NCBI GenBank assembly: GCA_021807645.1
Contig: JAKBCP010000060.1
Location: 1-6,071 of the forward strand
Length of the DNA: 6,071 bases
Origin: a bacterium
GTDB taxonomy: Bacteria; Vulcanimicrobiota; Vulcanimicrobiia; Vulcanimicrobiales; Vulcanimicrobiaceae
Direction of reading: 5' to 3'
In this document: piece by piece, positions 1 to 5,495 of the stretch
How positions within the stretch are numbered: the stretch's first letter is position 1
Layout of the letters: the number at the start of each line of letters is the position of its first letter
The notes under the pieces: generated by a model
The model's input: the letters and a program-made list of their open reading frames with translations, nothing else
Told to the model about the DNA's origin: nothing
Databases searched by the model: none
Translations under genes and position numbers: made by a program

Positions 1-81
1 TTCGACGACGTCACCTCGGAAGCTCACGGGCGGAGACCCAGAACGAAAAAAGTTAGAGAGTACGACGAAGAAACCACTTGA
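1..81 (+). CDS. Possible C-terminal end of a gene entering from the left (partial, unidentified)
   Basis: Frame 1 is open from the first base to a TGA at 79-81 and gives 26 residues. They begin FDDVTSEAHG, pass through a basic patch (RRPRTKK) and end in an acidic stretch (EYDEETT). A charged, hydrophilic tail like this is typical of a protein C-terminus, and most of the early codons end in G or C. If real, the gene converges on the GNAT gene, and 82-355 would be the shared 3' region. Frame 2 stays open for longer, to about 146, but its translation looks less natural and it runs into the repeats. No family can be recognised from so short a piece. Confidence 0.3.
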   Translation, partial: FDDVTSEAHGRRPRTKKVREYDEETT

Positions 82-102
82 CAACACCGGCCTTCTCATG
101 GA

Positions 103-168
103 AGCGCACTCTGTCACGCCGAGTAGCGCACTCTGTTACGCCGAGTAGCGCACTCTTTCACGCCGAGT
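103..168. repeat. 22-bp tandem repeat, three copies
   Basis: Three head-to-tail 22-bp units begin at 103, 125 and 147. Each starts AGCGCACTCT and ends ACGCCGAGT, and they differ at two or three central positions (GTC, GTT, TTC). A fourth copy breaks off after AGCGC at 169-173. There are no spacers, so this is not a CRISPR array. The unit contains CGAGTAG across its junction. The same word appears inverted in the copies at 232-284, so the two repeat sets look like parts of one intergenic element. Confidence 0.85.
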
Positions 169-242
169 AGCGCGCAGCGCGTATCGAGGCGCCGCTCGCT
201 GCGTGTTGGCCCTCGATACGGGCGCTACGCGCCCTACTCGGG
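163..242. repeat. Long imperfect inverted repeat (hairpin) in convergent intergenic region
   Basis: Bases 181-189 (GTATCGAGG) pair perfectly with 211-219 (CCTCGATAC). The stem extends outward through GCGC at 177-180 with 222-225 and further GCGC and CGAGTA matches out to about 163 and 242. There are small bulges on the right arm and one mismatch. The loop, about 191-210, is GC-rich. The hairpin lies about 115 bp past the GNAT stop and about 80 bp past the possible plus-strand stop at 81, so it could end or stabilise transcripts from both sides. There is no T-run on either side, so it is not a standard intrinsic terminator. Confidence 0.6.
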
Positions 243-284
243 CTGACACCCCTACTCGGGCTGACAACCCCTACTCGGGCTGAA
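232..284. repeat. Three 18-19 bp direct repeats, inverted relative to the 103-168 set
   Basis: The word CCCTACTCGGGCTGA occurs three times, starting at 232, 250 and 269, with spacings of 18 and 19 bp. The copies are separated by short CA/AC-rich joins. Its reverse complement contains CCGAGTAG, the core of the 22-bp units on the left, so the whole 103-284 block is roughly palindromic. Bases 285-355, between this block and the GNAT stop, show no gene or clear signal. Confidence 0.8.
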
Positions 285-355
285 GCGTAGATAGGGGCGC
301 CCGGTCTGGGCCGAGACACACCGTTGCGCCGGCGAGTCGGGCCAGCGGCGTTGGG

Positions 356-1171
356 CTAGAAGAGTATCGTGCGGAACTCGCCGACTTCGCGATATCCCAG
401 CCCGCGATAAAGGGCGATCGCGGCCTGGTTGAAGTCGTTCACGTAGAGCGAGAGGCTCGGCACGATTTCGAGTAAGCGCGCTGAAATGGCGGAGAACGCC
501 GCGGCAGCAATCCCCTTTCCGCGGAGCTGCGGAACGGTCCAGATGCCTTGCATTTGTGCGGTATGCGCCGACCACGAACCAATGTGGCAGAAGAAGGCGG
601 GCGTCCTATCGTACTCGCCGATCCACCACAGATCGCTTTCGATCATTGCCGCGACGTTGGCGGTAAATTCGCGCCCGTGCTTGCGCGGGTCGCTCTCTAG
701 TTCGGCGGAGATCATCTCGGCGGAGTTCTCGGCAACGATTTTTAAGTCGGCAAGCGTCGCCCGACGAATGCGAACGCGTGCGTTTTCACGAACGAGTAAC
801 GTGCCGGAATCGACCGCCATCACGGGCTGGCGTTCGCGAATCAAGCGCGCGGCGCGGTGCCATTCCGGGAGGCGGTCCCAGAACACTTCGACGAGGTTCG
901 CCGGTGCGGTGATCGCTTTCGGGTGCGGCATGCCGGCCGCGTACGCGGCAAAACCCTCCGCGCCTGCGCTCTCCCCGGCAAGGACGATTTGCCGCCCCAG
1001 GTACGCAAGCCCGATCAGGTGCCGATCGGCGAACGCTCCGACGAGCGAGCGCCGCGAGAGCGCATCTCGTTCGAGAATGTAACTGAGGTAAACGTTGAGA
1101 TATGGATCGCGCTCGACGAGCGCGATCGCTTCGGCGGTACGCTCGGCTAAGAGCGGTGCGACGCGTATCAC
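356..1171 (-). CDS. Two-domain GNAT family N-acetyltransferase
   Basis: The 271-residue protein probably transfers an acetyl group from acetyl-CoA to an amine; the substrate is unknown. Residues 1-125 form an N-terminal domain of the type that precedes GNAT domains in DUF4081-like proteins (early motif RDPYLNVYL). Residues 133-271 form the GNAT domain: start motif VRIRRATLADL (133-143), the acetyl-CoA pyrophosphate loop VPQLRGKGIA (213-222), and the closing LYVNDFNQAAIALYRGLGY (242-260), in which N248 and Y255 fall at positions typical of the fold. The start is GTG at 1171. Its first base lies one base before the TGA of the anti-sigma gene, giving a GTGA overlap that suggests translational coupling. 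It is the last gene of the operon. Its link to the sigma pair is positional; it could be a passenger or could modify a partner protein. Confidence 0.85.
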   Translation of the reverse strand: MIRVAPLLAERTAEAIALVERDPYLNVYLSYILERDALSRRSLVGAFADRHLIGLAYLGRQIVLAGESAGAEGFAAYAAGMPHPKAITAPANLVEVFWDRLPEWHRAARLIRERQPVMAVDSGTLLVRENARVRIRRATLADLKIVAENSAEMISAELESDPRKHGREFTANVAAMIESDLWWIGEYDRTPAFFCHIGSWSAHTAQMQGIWTVPQLRGKGIAAAAFSAISARLLEIVPSLSLYVNDFNQAAIALYRGLGYREVGEFRTILF

Positions 1172-1926
1172 TCCAGCGAGGCGACGAACATCGGTTTTGT
1201 CGTCGGCTGTTTACTGCCGCCGACGGGTTCCACGCTGACTGCGACCTCGGTCATCGAATCGGCATTATGCTCGGCGATCGGCACGACGGCAACGCCGTCG
1301 CGGTCGGGCATAAACGTCGAGGACGGTTCGATTTTCTTTCCGCCTCGCGGCATCACCCAAGCCTGGTAGACGTGGCCGCGCGGAGGCATCGGCATGTCGT
1401 GCATCGCGAGGTACATGCGGCCATGTCGCATCACGATCTCGCCATGGTGGACGGGTAACCGCGTCGCATCGGCGCTGGTGAGATCGATCGCCGCCATCTG
1501 CGCGCTCTGCAACGAGTGCGTCAGTGAATCGACGCGCTGTTGGAGCGCGACGACGTGCGTTTTCATCTGGCTCATGTTCTCGCGCGTCGTTGCGAGGTTG
1601 AACGTCGAGATTAGAGCCGCGATAAATGACGCCGCAGTAACGAGATAGAGCGGCCAAGCCGGGGTGCGCGTATTGCGCGGGAGCGAGCGAACCTTCGCCC
1701 CCGGCGCGACCTGCGCCATAATGCGTTCGCGCAAGAGCGGGCTGGGGGGCGCGAGATCTTCTGCGGGGGAGGCGATTGCGGCGACGAGCGGTGCCAGCGC
1801 CCGATACTCGGCGCGACACGCGTCGCAGCTCTCCATGTGCGCGCGCACGCGCTCGGCCTCCGCGAGGGAGAGTGTCCCTAGTGCGAGCGCCGCGGCATCG
1901 TCGAGATAGGCGTCGTGCTCGGTCAT
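1168..1926 (-). CDS. Anti-sigma factor, zinc-motif type with RskA-like C-terminal domain
   Basis: The 252-residue, single-pass membrane protein is expected to hold the neighbouring ECF sigma factor inactive until a signal triggers its release, usually by regulated proteolysis in this family. The N-terminal cytoplasmic domain (1-75) carries the zinc-binding anti-sigma motif HxxxCxxC (H30, C34, C37). A basic and proline stretch (78-92) leads into one membrane helix at about 91-111. Residues 113-145 look like a short coiled coil. The outer domain, about 155-252, has the RskA features YQAWVMP (187-193), a glycine-rich turn, and VSVEPVGGSKQPTTKP (230-245). The ATG at 1926 overlaps the sigma stop as ATGA, which fixes the start. 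A much longer in-frame extension upstream runs through the sigma gene and is an artefact. The protein belongs to the family of the mycobacterial SigK regulator RskA; its signal is unknown. Confidence 0.93.
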   Translation of the reverse strand: MTEHDAYLDDAAALALGTLSLAEAERVRAHMESCDACRAEYRALAPLVAAIASPAEDLAPPSPLLRERIMAQVAPGAKVRSLPRNTRTPAWPLYLVTAASFIAALISTFNLATTRENMSQMKTHVVALQQRVDSLTHSLQSAQMAAIDLTSADATRLPVHHGEIVMRHGRMYLAMHDMPMPPRGHVYQAWVMPRGGKKIEPSSTFMPDRDGVAVVPIAEHNADSMTEVAVSVEPVGGSKQPTTKPMFVASLE

Positions 1927-2498
1927 CGTTCGATCTTCCCATCGAGTGCTGCGCGGAGCTTTCGCAGCCCCGATCGGATGCGCGTTTTTACCGTGCCGAG
2001 CGGGTCGCCGGTGCGCGCGGCGATCGCTTCGTGGGTGAGCCCTCCGAAGAAACCGAGTTCGATTGCATTGCGCTGCTCGGCGGGAAGCGTCGCCAGCGCG
2101 CGTCGCACGAGCCCGGCATCGAGGCGGGAAAAGGCGAGGTCCTCGAGGCGTTCGTCCTCGGGGAGCGATGCAGGAAGCTCCTCGGTGCTGCGTAGCGACC
2201 GCGAACGGAGGGCGTCGAGCGCGCGATTGCGGGTGACGCGGGCAAGCCAGCCGGGAAAATTTCCGCCGACAAAGCGATCCGGTGCATTCCAAAGTTTCAT
2301 GAATACTGCTTGCGTCACGTCTTCCGCCGCTTCGCGCTCCCCCAGGACTCGCATCGCAATCGACCAGACGATACGATGATGTTCGTCGTAGAGCTGTTCG
2401 AAGGCAACTGCATCCCGCGCTCGCACCCGTTCCATCAGGCGTTCGGCATCGTCGCTCACGTCGGCGATATTCGCGGCCTTGCGGAGCTCTACCCGCAT
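1923..2498 (-). CDS. ECF (group 4) RNA polymerase sigma factor, SigK-like
   Basis: The 191-residue sigma factor would direct RNA polymerase to a dedicated set of promoters. Region sigma-2 spans about 20-98, with the core-binding and -10 melting helices (FEQLYDEHH, 33-41; EDVTQAVFMKLW, 59-70; GWLARVTRNRALDALR, 83-98). Region sigma-4 spans about 128-186, with LPAEQRNAIEL (138-148) and the helix-turn-helix GLTHEAIAARTGDPLGTVK (153-171). The PLGTVKTRIRSGLRKLR wording is typical of sigma factors paired with RskA-type anti-sigmas, matching the next gene. The ATG at 2498 was chosen because it follows the cyclase stop by 49 bp; it has no good ribosome-binding site. A GTG at 2459 is an alternative that shortens the protein by 13 residues. 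The frame stays open to 2843, inside the cyclase gene, but that part is arginine-rich and not sigma-like. Confidence 0.93.
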   Translation of the reverse strand: MRVELRKAANIADVSDDAERLMERVRARDAVAFEQLYDEHHRIVWSIAMRVLGEREAAEDVTQAVFMKLWNAPDRFVGGNFPGWLARVTRNRALDALRSRSLRSTEELPASLPEDERLEDLAFSRLDAGLVRRALATLPAEQRNAIELGFFGGLTHEAIAARTGDPLGTVKTRIRSGLRKLRAALDGKIER

Positions 2499-2547
2499 CC
2501 CTATCAACGCGCGGCAACCCCGCGCGGATTTGCGTCGGCTCGGGAGA

Positions 2548-3618
2548 CTAGGGAGGAAGCTGAATAGGCGGCCCCTGGTCGTCCTCGTACGTGCCGGTGA
2601 CGATCGGGGGATCGGGGAGAACCGCCCGTTCGTCATCGAGCTGCGAGAAGCGCACCGGTTCGGCACGCAATCGTGTCGGCGCGACGAAATGCTCCGCGCG
2701 AGCGGGTGCGTTGGAGGCGACGCGTTCGTCAACCCTCGCCGCGCTTGCGGTTTCCTCGGCTTCGTAGATCGTCGCCGGTTCTTCTTCGCGTAGAACCGTT
2801 CGCGCGACGCTCTCGCGCCTCGGTAACGAGATCGCCGATTCACTTCCGGCGCGGCGCGTGAGCCCGCGAATCACATATGCGGAGTGCAGACGTTTGAGGC
2901 CGCGGAGCGGCAGCGAACTTGCGGGTACGCCGACGAAGAGCTCGCGCACGACATCGTAGGTTGCCTCCGAAGCGAGAATGCCGGCATTGAGTTCCTCCGA
3001 AGCACCCTCTAGTCGAGCCGCCACTTGCGCCGGATTCCCGACGATAGCGAACTCGCGACGTTGCTGGTACCCGGTATCGCCGGCAACGATCGTTCCGGAG
3101 TTCACGCCGATACCGACGTGCAATATCTTGCGGCCCTGGGAGCTCCACTGGCCTTCCATCGCCTTCATCATCCGCGCGATGTCGAGCGCGGCGCGCAGAG
3201 CGCGCTCTTCTTGGAAATGCTCCTCGACGAGAACGCCGAACACCGCGGTCACCGTTTCGCCGCGGAGGCTTTCGATGATGCCGCGGTGGCGTTGAACCGC
3301 TTTCCCGACGACGGCGTAAAATTCGTTGAGGTAGGCGAGTGTCTCTTCCGCGCTAAGCTCTTCGGCGAGTAAGGCAAAATTGCGGATGCGGCAAGAAAGA
3401 ATCGTCGCATAGTACTGGCGCGCTTCAAAGAGCCGCGGGTCTTTACGCGCGAGCAATTCGTCGACGACCGGCGGCGGGACGTACCGACTAAAGAGCGCGC
3501 GAACGCGCCGATGTTCGTCGCGTTCGGTGAGATAGCGTCGCAAAATGGTGACGGCGTAAAACGCAAGCGCCGCCGCGAGCAAGAGCGAAAGCGTCAGCAG
3601 CGCGATCAATCCATTCAT
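2548..3618 (-). CDS. Membrane-anchored class III cyclase homologue, probably catalytically inactive
   Basis: The 356-residue protein has one N-terminal membrane helix (about 4-26), a short basic linker, a class III adenylate/guanylate cyclase domain (about 66-252) facing the cytoplasm, and a 100-residue acidic, proline-containing tail with low complexity. The fold is clear: FSRYVPPPVVDELL (43-56) is the usual lead-in, and VGIGVNSGTIVAGDTG (168-183) and VAARLEGA (199-206) align with active family members. The catalytic positions do not fit. The two metal aspartates align with R77 and E121, the purine-selecting Lys and Asp/Thr with S117 and A191, and the transition-state Asn with Q198; only Arg202 is kept. 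Spacing between these positions (44 between metal sites, 7 and 4 around the Asn) matches active enzymes, which supports the alignment. It probably binds a nucleotide or a protein partner rather than making cAMP. It starts 15 bp after the FecR gene and has no CHASE2 or HAMP domain. Confidence 0.88.
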   Translation of the reverse strand: MNGLIALLTLSLLLAAALAFYAVTILRRYLTERDEHRRVRALFSRYVPPPVVDELLARKDPRLFEARQYYATILSCRIRNFALLAEELSAEETLAYLNEFYAVVGKAVQRHRGIIESLRGETVTAVFGVLVEEHFQEERALRAALDIARMMKAMEGQWSSQGRKILHVGIGVNSGTIVAGDTGYQQRREFAIVGNPAQVAARLEGASEELNAGILASEATYDVVRELFVGVPASSLPLRGLKRLHSAYVIRGLTRRAGSESAISLPRRESVARTVLREEEPATIYEAEETASAARVDERVASNAPARAEHFVAPTRLRAEPVRFSQLDDERAVLPDPPIVTGTYEDDQGPPIQLPP

Positions 3619-3633
3619 GACGATCGTCGTACG

Positions 3634-4359
3634 CTATCGCGGGGGCAACGGAATCGGGACCGGTAGGCTCGGCGGCGCCGGTAACTGTTGAGCGGCTTTC
3701 TGCAAGATCGTGTTTTTCAGCTGGTTCCAGTTCGACGGCAACCCGAAATCGCCGGTAAAGCGATCGACAAGCGCTTGCGTGAGTTTTCCGATCTCGACGT
3801 GTAGTTGCCCGTTTACGAACTGCGCGACGAGTCCCTGCCCTGCAGCAACATCGTAGCGCTTGCCGCCGGAGGTCGTTACGACGACGGGAAGATGGGGATT
3901 GCCGAGTTCGTAGACGTTGAGATGGAGCGTGCCGTTTCGGTCGACCTCGATATCGCCTTGCGTTCCGCGAACGGCGATCTGCGATGTAGGCGTGGAGAAC
4001 ACGTAGTTCGCCTTCGCACCATGCGGGTGATGAACGGCGAAACGGATGCGTCCATCTTTCACGATAAATTTTGCCGACGTGCCCTCGGCTTGGTTGAAGA
4101 ACGCGAGGCGGACGCGCGTTGACGCGCCGATGAGAATTTGCGTGCTGTCGGGCAGCGTTACCGCACCCAACGAACGTGCGCCGGTGATAGCCTCATCGCC
4201 GTCGTTGAGATTGACGCCGGCGCGTTCGGCGAGTGCGACGACGCGGGCGCCGGCGCGTTGATAGGAAACACTACCGTGCTTGTTCTCAAGGAGTTTCCCT
4301 CCTTGCGCGCTTGCAACAAGCGGAATCGCCGCAAGCAACGCAAGTGCCAGGATTCTCAT
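3634..4359 (-). CDS. Exported FecR-domain protein (second copy)
   Basis: The 241-residue protein has a signal peptide (1-18, ending ASA before Q19). A FecR domain follows at about 25-165: HGSVSYQ (28-34), the GD-x-ITG turn (54-60), the TLPDST strand (68-73), and the family hallmark TPTSQIAVRGTQGDIEV (123-139). The C-terminus ends in a proline-rich tail of about 15 residues, with no membrane helix. In FecIR systems a FecR domain senses outer-membrane signals through an attached anti-sigma helix. This protein has no cytoplasmic anti-sigma part, so it probably works as an envelope ligand- or polymer-binding protein. It is a paralogue of the next gene upstream over nearly the whole FecR region (shared SVSYQR, PHGAKA/PQGARA, AVRGT, GQ-L-A-F), so the pair arose by tandem duplication. 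The start lies 4 bp after the upstream stop. Confidence 0.88.
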   Translation of the reverse strand: MRILALALLAAIPLVASAQGGKLLENKHGSVSYQRAGARVVALAERAGVNLNDGDEAITGARSLGAVTLPDSTQILIGASTRVRLAFFNQAEGTSAKFIVKDGRIRFAVHHPHGAKANYVFSTPTSQIAVRGTQGDIEVDRNGTLHLNVYELGNPHLPVVVTTSGGKRYDVAAGQGLVAQFVNGQLHVEIGKLTQALVDRFTGDFGLPSNWNQLKNTILQKAAQQLPAPPSLPVPIPLPPR

Positions 4360-4363
4360 GCCG

Positions 4364-5374
4364 TCATTTCTTTATGCGGCGACCGGCGAGACCGAGCGCG
4401 AGAACCGCTCCGAGCGCGAGTGCACCCTTGAGCGGTGGGCGGCCGGGTGGCGCGACGGGCTGCGAGCCGCAAGGCGTCGGGACCGCGTTCGGGGCTCCCG
4501 GCGCGCCAGGCGGGGGGCTCGGGCAATTCAAGCTACCGATCGGAATGACGACGGTCGGCGTAGGCGGAGCGGTCGGTGTCGGGCTCGGCGGCGGAGCGGT
4601 CGGTGTCGGGCTCGGCGGCGTGCTTCCGCCTTTCGAGCCGGAGACCGCTGCCGTCGCTGCGGTTCCGCCGACGACCGCTGCCGTCGTCGTGGTTGCGGCG
4701 GCGCTCCCCGCACCGCTGCTGCTCAAAATCCCCGGGACGCCCTTGGGCGTCGTGAACTCCGAGAAATTCGAGAGCGATTGACGGCTGACATTGCCGACGG
4801 TGACGGCGGCTTGCGCCCCGGCAAATGTGGCTATCAGCGATTGTCCGGCGCCGAGAAAGACTTTCTTCCCATTTTTGAAGGTGACTTCGACCGGCAATTT
4901 CGGGTTGCTGACCGAATAGACGTTCACGATAAGTTTCGTCGGCGAGACGAGAAAATCGCCGAAAGTTCCGCGGACCGCCATCTGTGCGCTCGGCGTCTGA
5001 AAGACGTAATCGGCGCGCGCGCCTTGCGGGTGCTCGATGCGGAAACGCACTTTCCCCTGATAGACGAGGAATTTCGCGTGAGCGATCCGCGATTGGCGGA
5101 AATAGGAGAGTTGCACGCGAGTATCGGCGCCCATCTCGATGCGCGAGCTATCCGGCAACGTGATTCCCGCCAGCGAGTTCCCCGCTCCGGTAAGTGCGTA
5201 ATCGTTATCCGTGAGCGCGACGGCAGTCCGCTGCGGCAACGCGAGCGGCTTTCCGGCGCCGCGTTGGTAGGAGACGCTGCCGCGGAGATTCTGCAACTGG
5301 TTGATCGTTGCAGCCTCGGTCGGCCGAACGGAGATAAGCGAGAGAGCGACCAGCAGCAGAGCGAGTCGTTTCAC
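4364..5374 (-). CDS. Exported FecR-domain protein with Pro/Ala/Thr linker and C-terminal membrane tail
   Basis: The 336-residue protein is the first gene of the operon. The signal peptide covers about 1-21 (TEA before A22). The FecR domain spans about 28-195: RGSVSYQRGAG (31-41), ITLPDSSRIEMGADTRV (71-87) and TPSAQMAVRGTFGDF (127-141). A low-complexity linker follows: Ala/Thr/Gly-rich at 221-245, then Pro/Thr-rich with two copies of SPTPTAPP at 255-271. Two cysteines (C284, C302) could form a disulfide. The end is a single hydrophobic helix (about 315-331) closed by RRIKK, which looks like a tail anchor or a sorting signal. The start is GTG at 5374, chosen because GGAGGG lies 8 bases upstream and the signal peptide begins there. 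A longer reading to 5797 crosses the divergent promoter region and the GH20 gene and is rejected. It probably displays a FecR domain at the outer face of the membrane. Confidence 0.88.
   Translation of the reverse strand: MKRLALLLVALSLISVRPTEAATINQLQNLRGSVSYQRGAGKPLALPQRTAVALTDNDYALTGAGNSLAGITLPDSSRIEMGADTRVQLSYFRQSRIAHAKFLVYQGKVRFRIEHPQGARADYVFQTPSAQMAVRGTFGDFLVSPTKLIVNVYSVSNPKLPVEVTFKNGKKVFLGAGQSLIATFAGAQAAVTVGNVSRQSLSNFSEFTTPKGVPGILSSSGAGSAAATTTTAAVVGGTAATAAVSGSKGGSTPPSPTPTAPPPSPTPTAPPTPTVVIPIGSLNCPSPPPGAPGAPNAVPTPCGSQPVAPPGRPPLKGALALGAVLALGLAGRRIKK
4563..4620. repeat. 27-bp tandem repeat inside the FecR gene, about 2.1 copies
   Basis: With a period of 27, bases 4563-4593 match 4590-4620 exactly; the match breaks at 4562 and 4621. 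Because 27 is a multiple of three, the repeat stays in frame and encodes nine-residue units of the SPTPTAPPP type in the wall- or envelope-spanning linker (about residues 253-272). Identical copies indicate recent duplication or frequent slippage, so linker length probably varies among relatives. Confidence 0.9.
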
Positions 5375-5382
5375 GGGCGAGA

Positions 5383-5388
5383 CCCTCC
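5383..5388 (-). promoter_or_regulatory. Ribosome-binding site for the first FecR gene
   Basis: GGAGGG on the minus strand lies 8 bases before the GTG at 5374. It is the best Shine-Dalgarno sequence in the window and decides the GTG start. The downstream operon genes have weak or no such sites and probably rely on translational coupling. Confidence 0.75.
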
Positions 5389-5456
5389 GGAAGTATGCTT
5401 TTATTAGGGGCACCTTCCGCTTCCGCACCGGGAGGCACCTGCTCGCCTGCTCCTTT

Positions 5457-5486
5457 TTGAAAGGAAAGCCCCCCGTTGGCGATAAC
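5457..5486 (+). promoter_or_regulatory. Candidate housekeeping-type promoter for the GH20-like gene
   Basis: TTGAAA at 5457-5462 (5 of 6 to TTGACA) and GATAAC at 5481-5486 (4 of 6 to TATAAT) are separated by 18 bp. The start of transcription would fall near 5493, only a few bases before the ATG at 5496. The mRNA would then be leaderless or nearly so, which fits the lack of a Shine-Dalgarno sequence before that ATG. Short matches like these also arise by chance. Confidence 0.35.
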
Positions 5487-5495
5487 CGCCGGGGC

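Larger units (their letters stand above)
5375..5495. other. Divergent intergenic region between the FecR operon and the GH20-like gene
   Basis: These 121 bp must hold the promoters for both directions. They contain a perfect 6-bp inverted repeat with a 3-base loop (TCCTTT at 5451-5456, AAAGGA at 5460-5465). A second stem pairs 5471-5474 and 5478-5481 with 5491-5494 and 5487-5490, with a 3-base bulge. GGCACC occurs twice as a direct repeat (5409-5414 and 5433-5438). On the minus strand the only -10-like word is TAATAA (5401-5406), with no matching -35 box, so the operon promoter is not clear. The minus-strand leader would carry both hairpins if transcription starts near 5495. It matches no riboswitch class I can recognise. 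Confidence 0.5.

Noticed and set aside
163..242. Classic intrinsic terminator for the operon.
   Set aside because: The stem is long and GC-rich, but no T-run follows it in either direction and it lies over 100 bp past the GNAT stop. It is recorded as an inverted repeat instead.
103..284. CRISPR array.
   Set aside because: The 22-bp units are directly adjacent with no spacers, and the right-hand copies are inverted and only 18-19 bp apart.
486..1082. Plus-strand frame of 198 codons opposite the GNAT gene.
   Set aside because: It is antisense to a protein with a clear GNAT acetyl-CoA loop. Its translation has no recognisable domain and biased composition.
1927..2517. N-terminal extension of the anti-sigma frame through the sigma gene, to 449 residues.
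   Set aside because: The extension is Arg/Ser/Pro-rich shadow sequence of the sigma gene. The ATG at 1926 forms a normal ATGA overlap and begins directly at the anti-sigma domain.
2499..2843. N-terminal extension of the sigma factor to 306 residues, overlapping the cyclase gene.
   Set aside because: The added 115 residues are basic, low-complexity and unlike any sigma domain, and they overlap the real coding sequence of the cyclase tail.
3634..5374. FecR proteins acting as the direct anti-sigma partners of the sigma factor, as in iron-citrate FecIR systems.
   Set aside because: Both have cleavable signal peptides and lack a cytoplasmic anti-sigma segment, there is no TonB-dependent receptor nearby, and the sigma gene overlaps its own RskA-like partner.
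4280..5407. Long open frame of 375 codons on the plus strand, opposite the first FecR gene.
   Set aside because: Its translation is arginine-rich low-complexity sequence with no domain, and it is fully antisense to a gene with a signal peptide, a FecR domain and a good ribosome-binding site. Open antisense frames are expected at this GC content.
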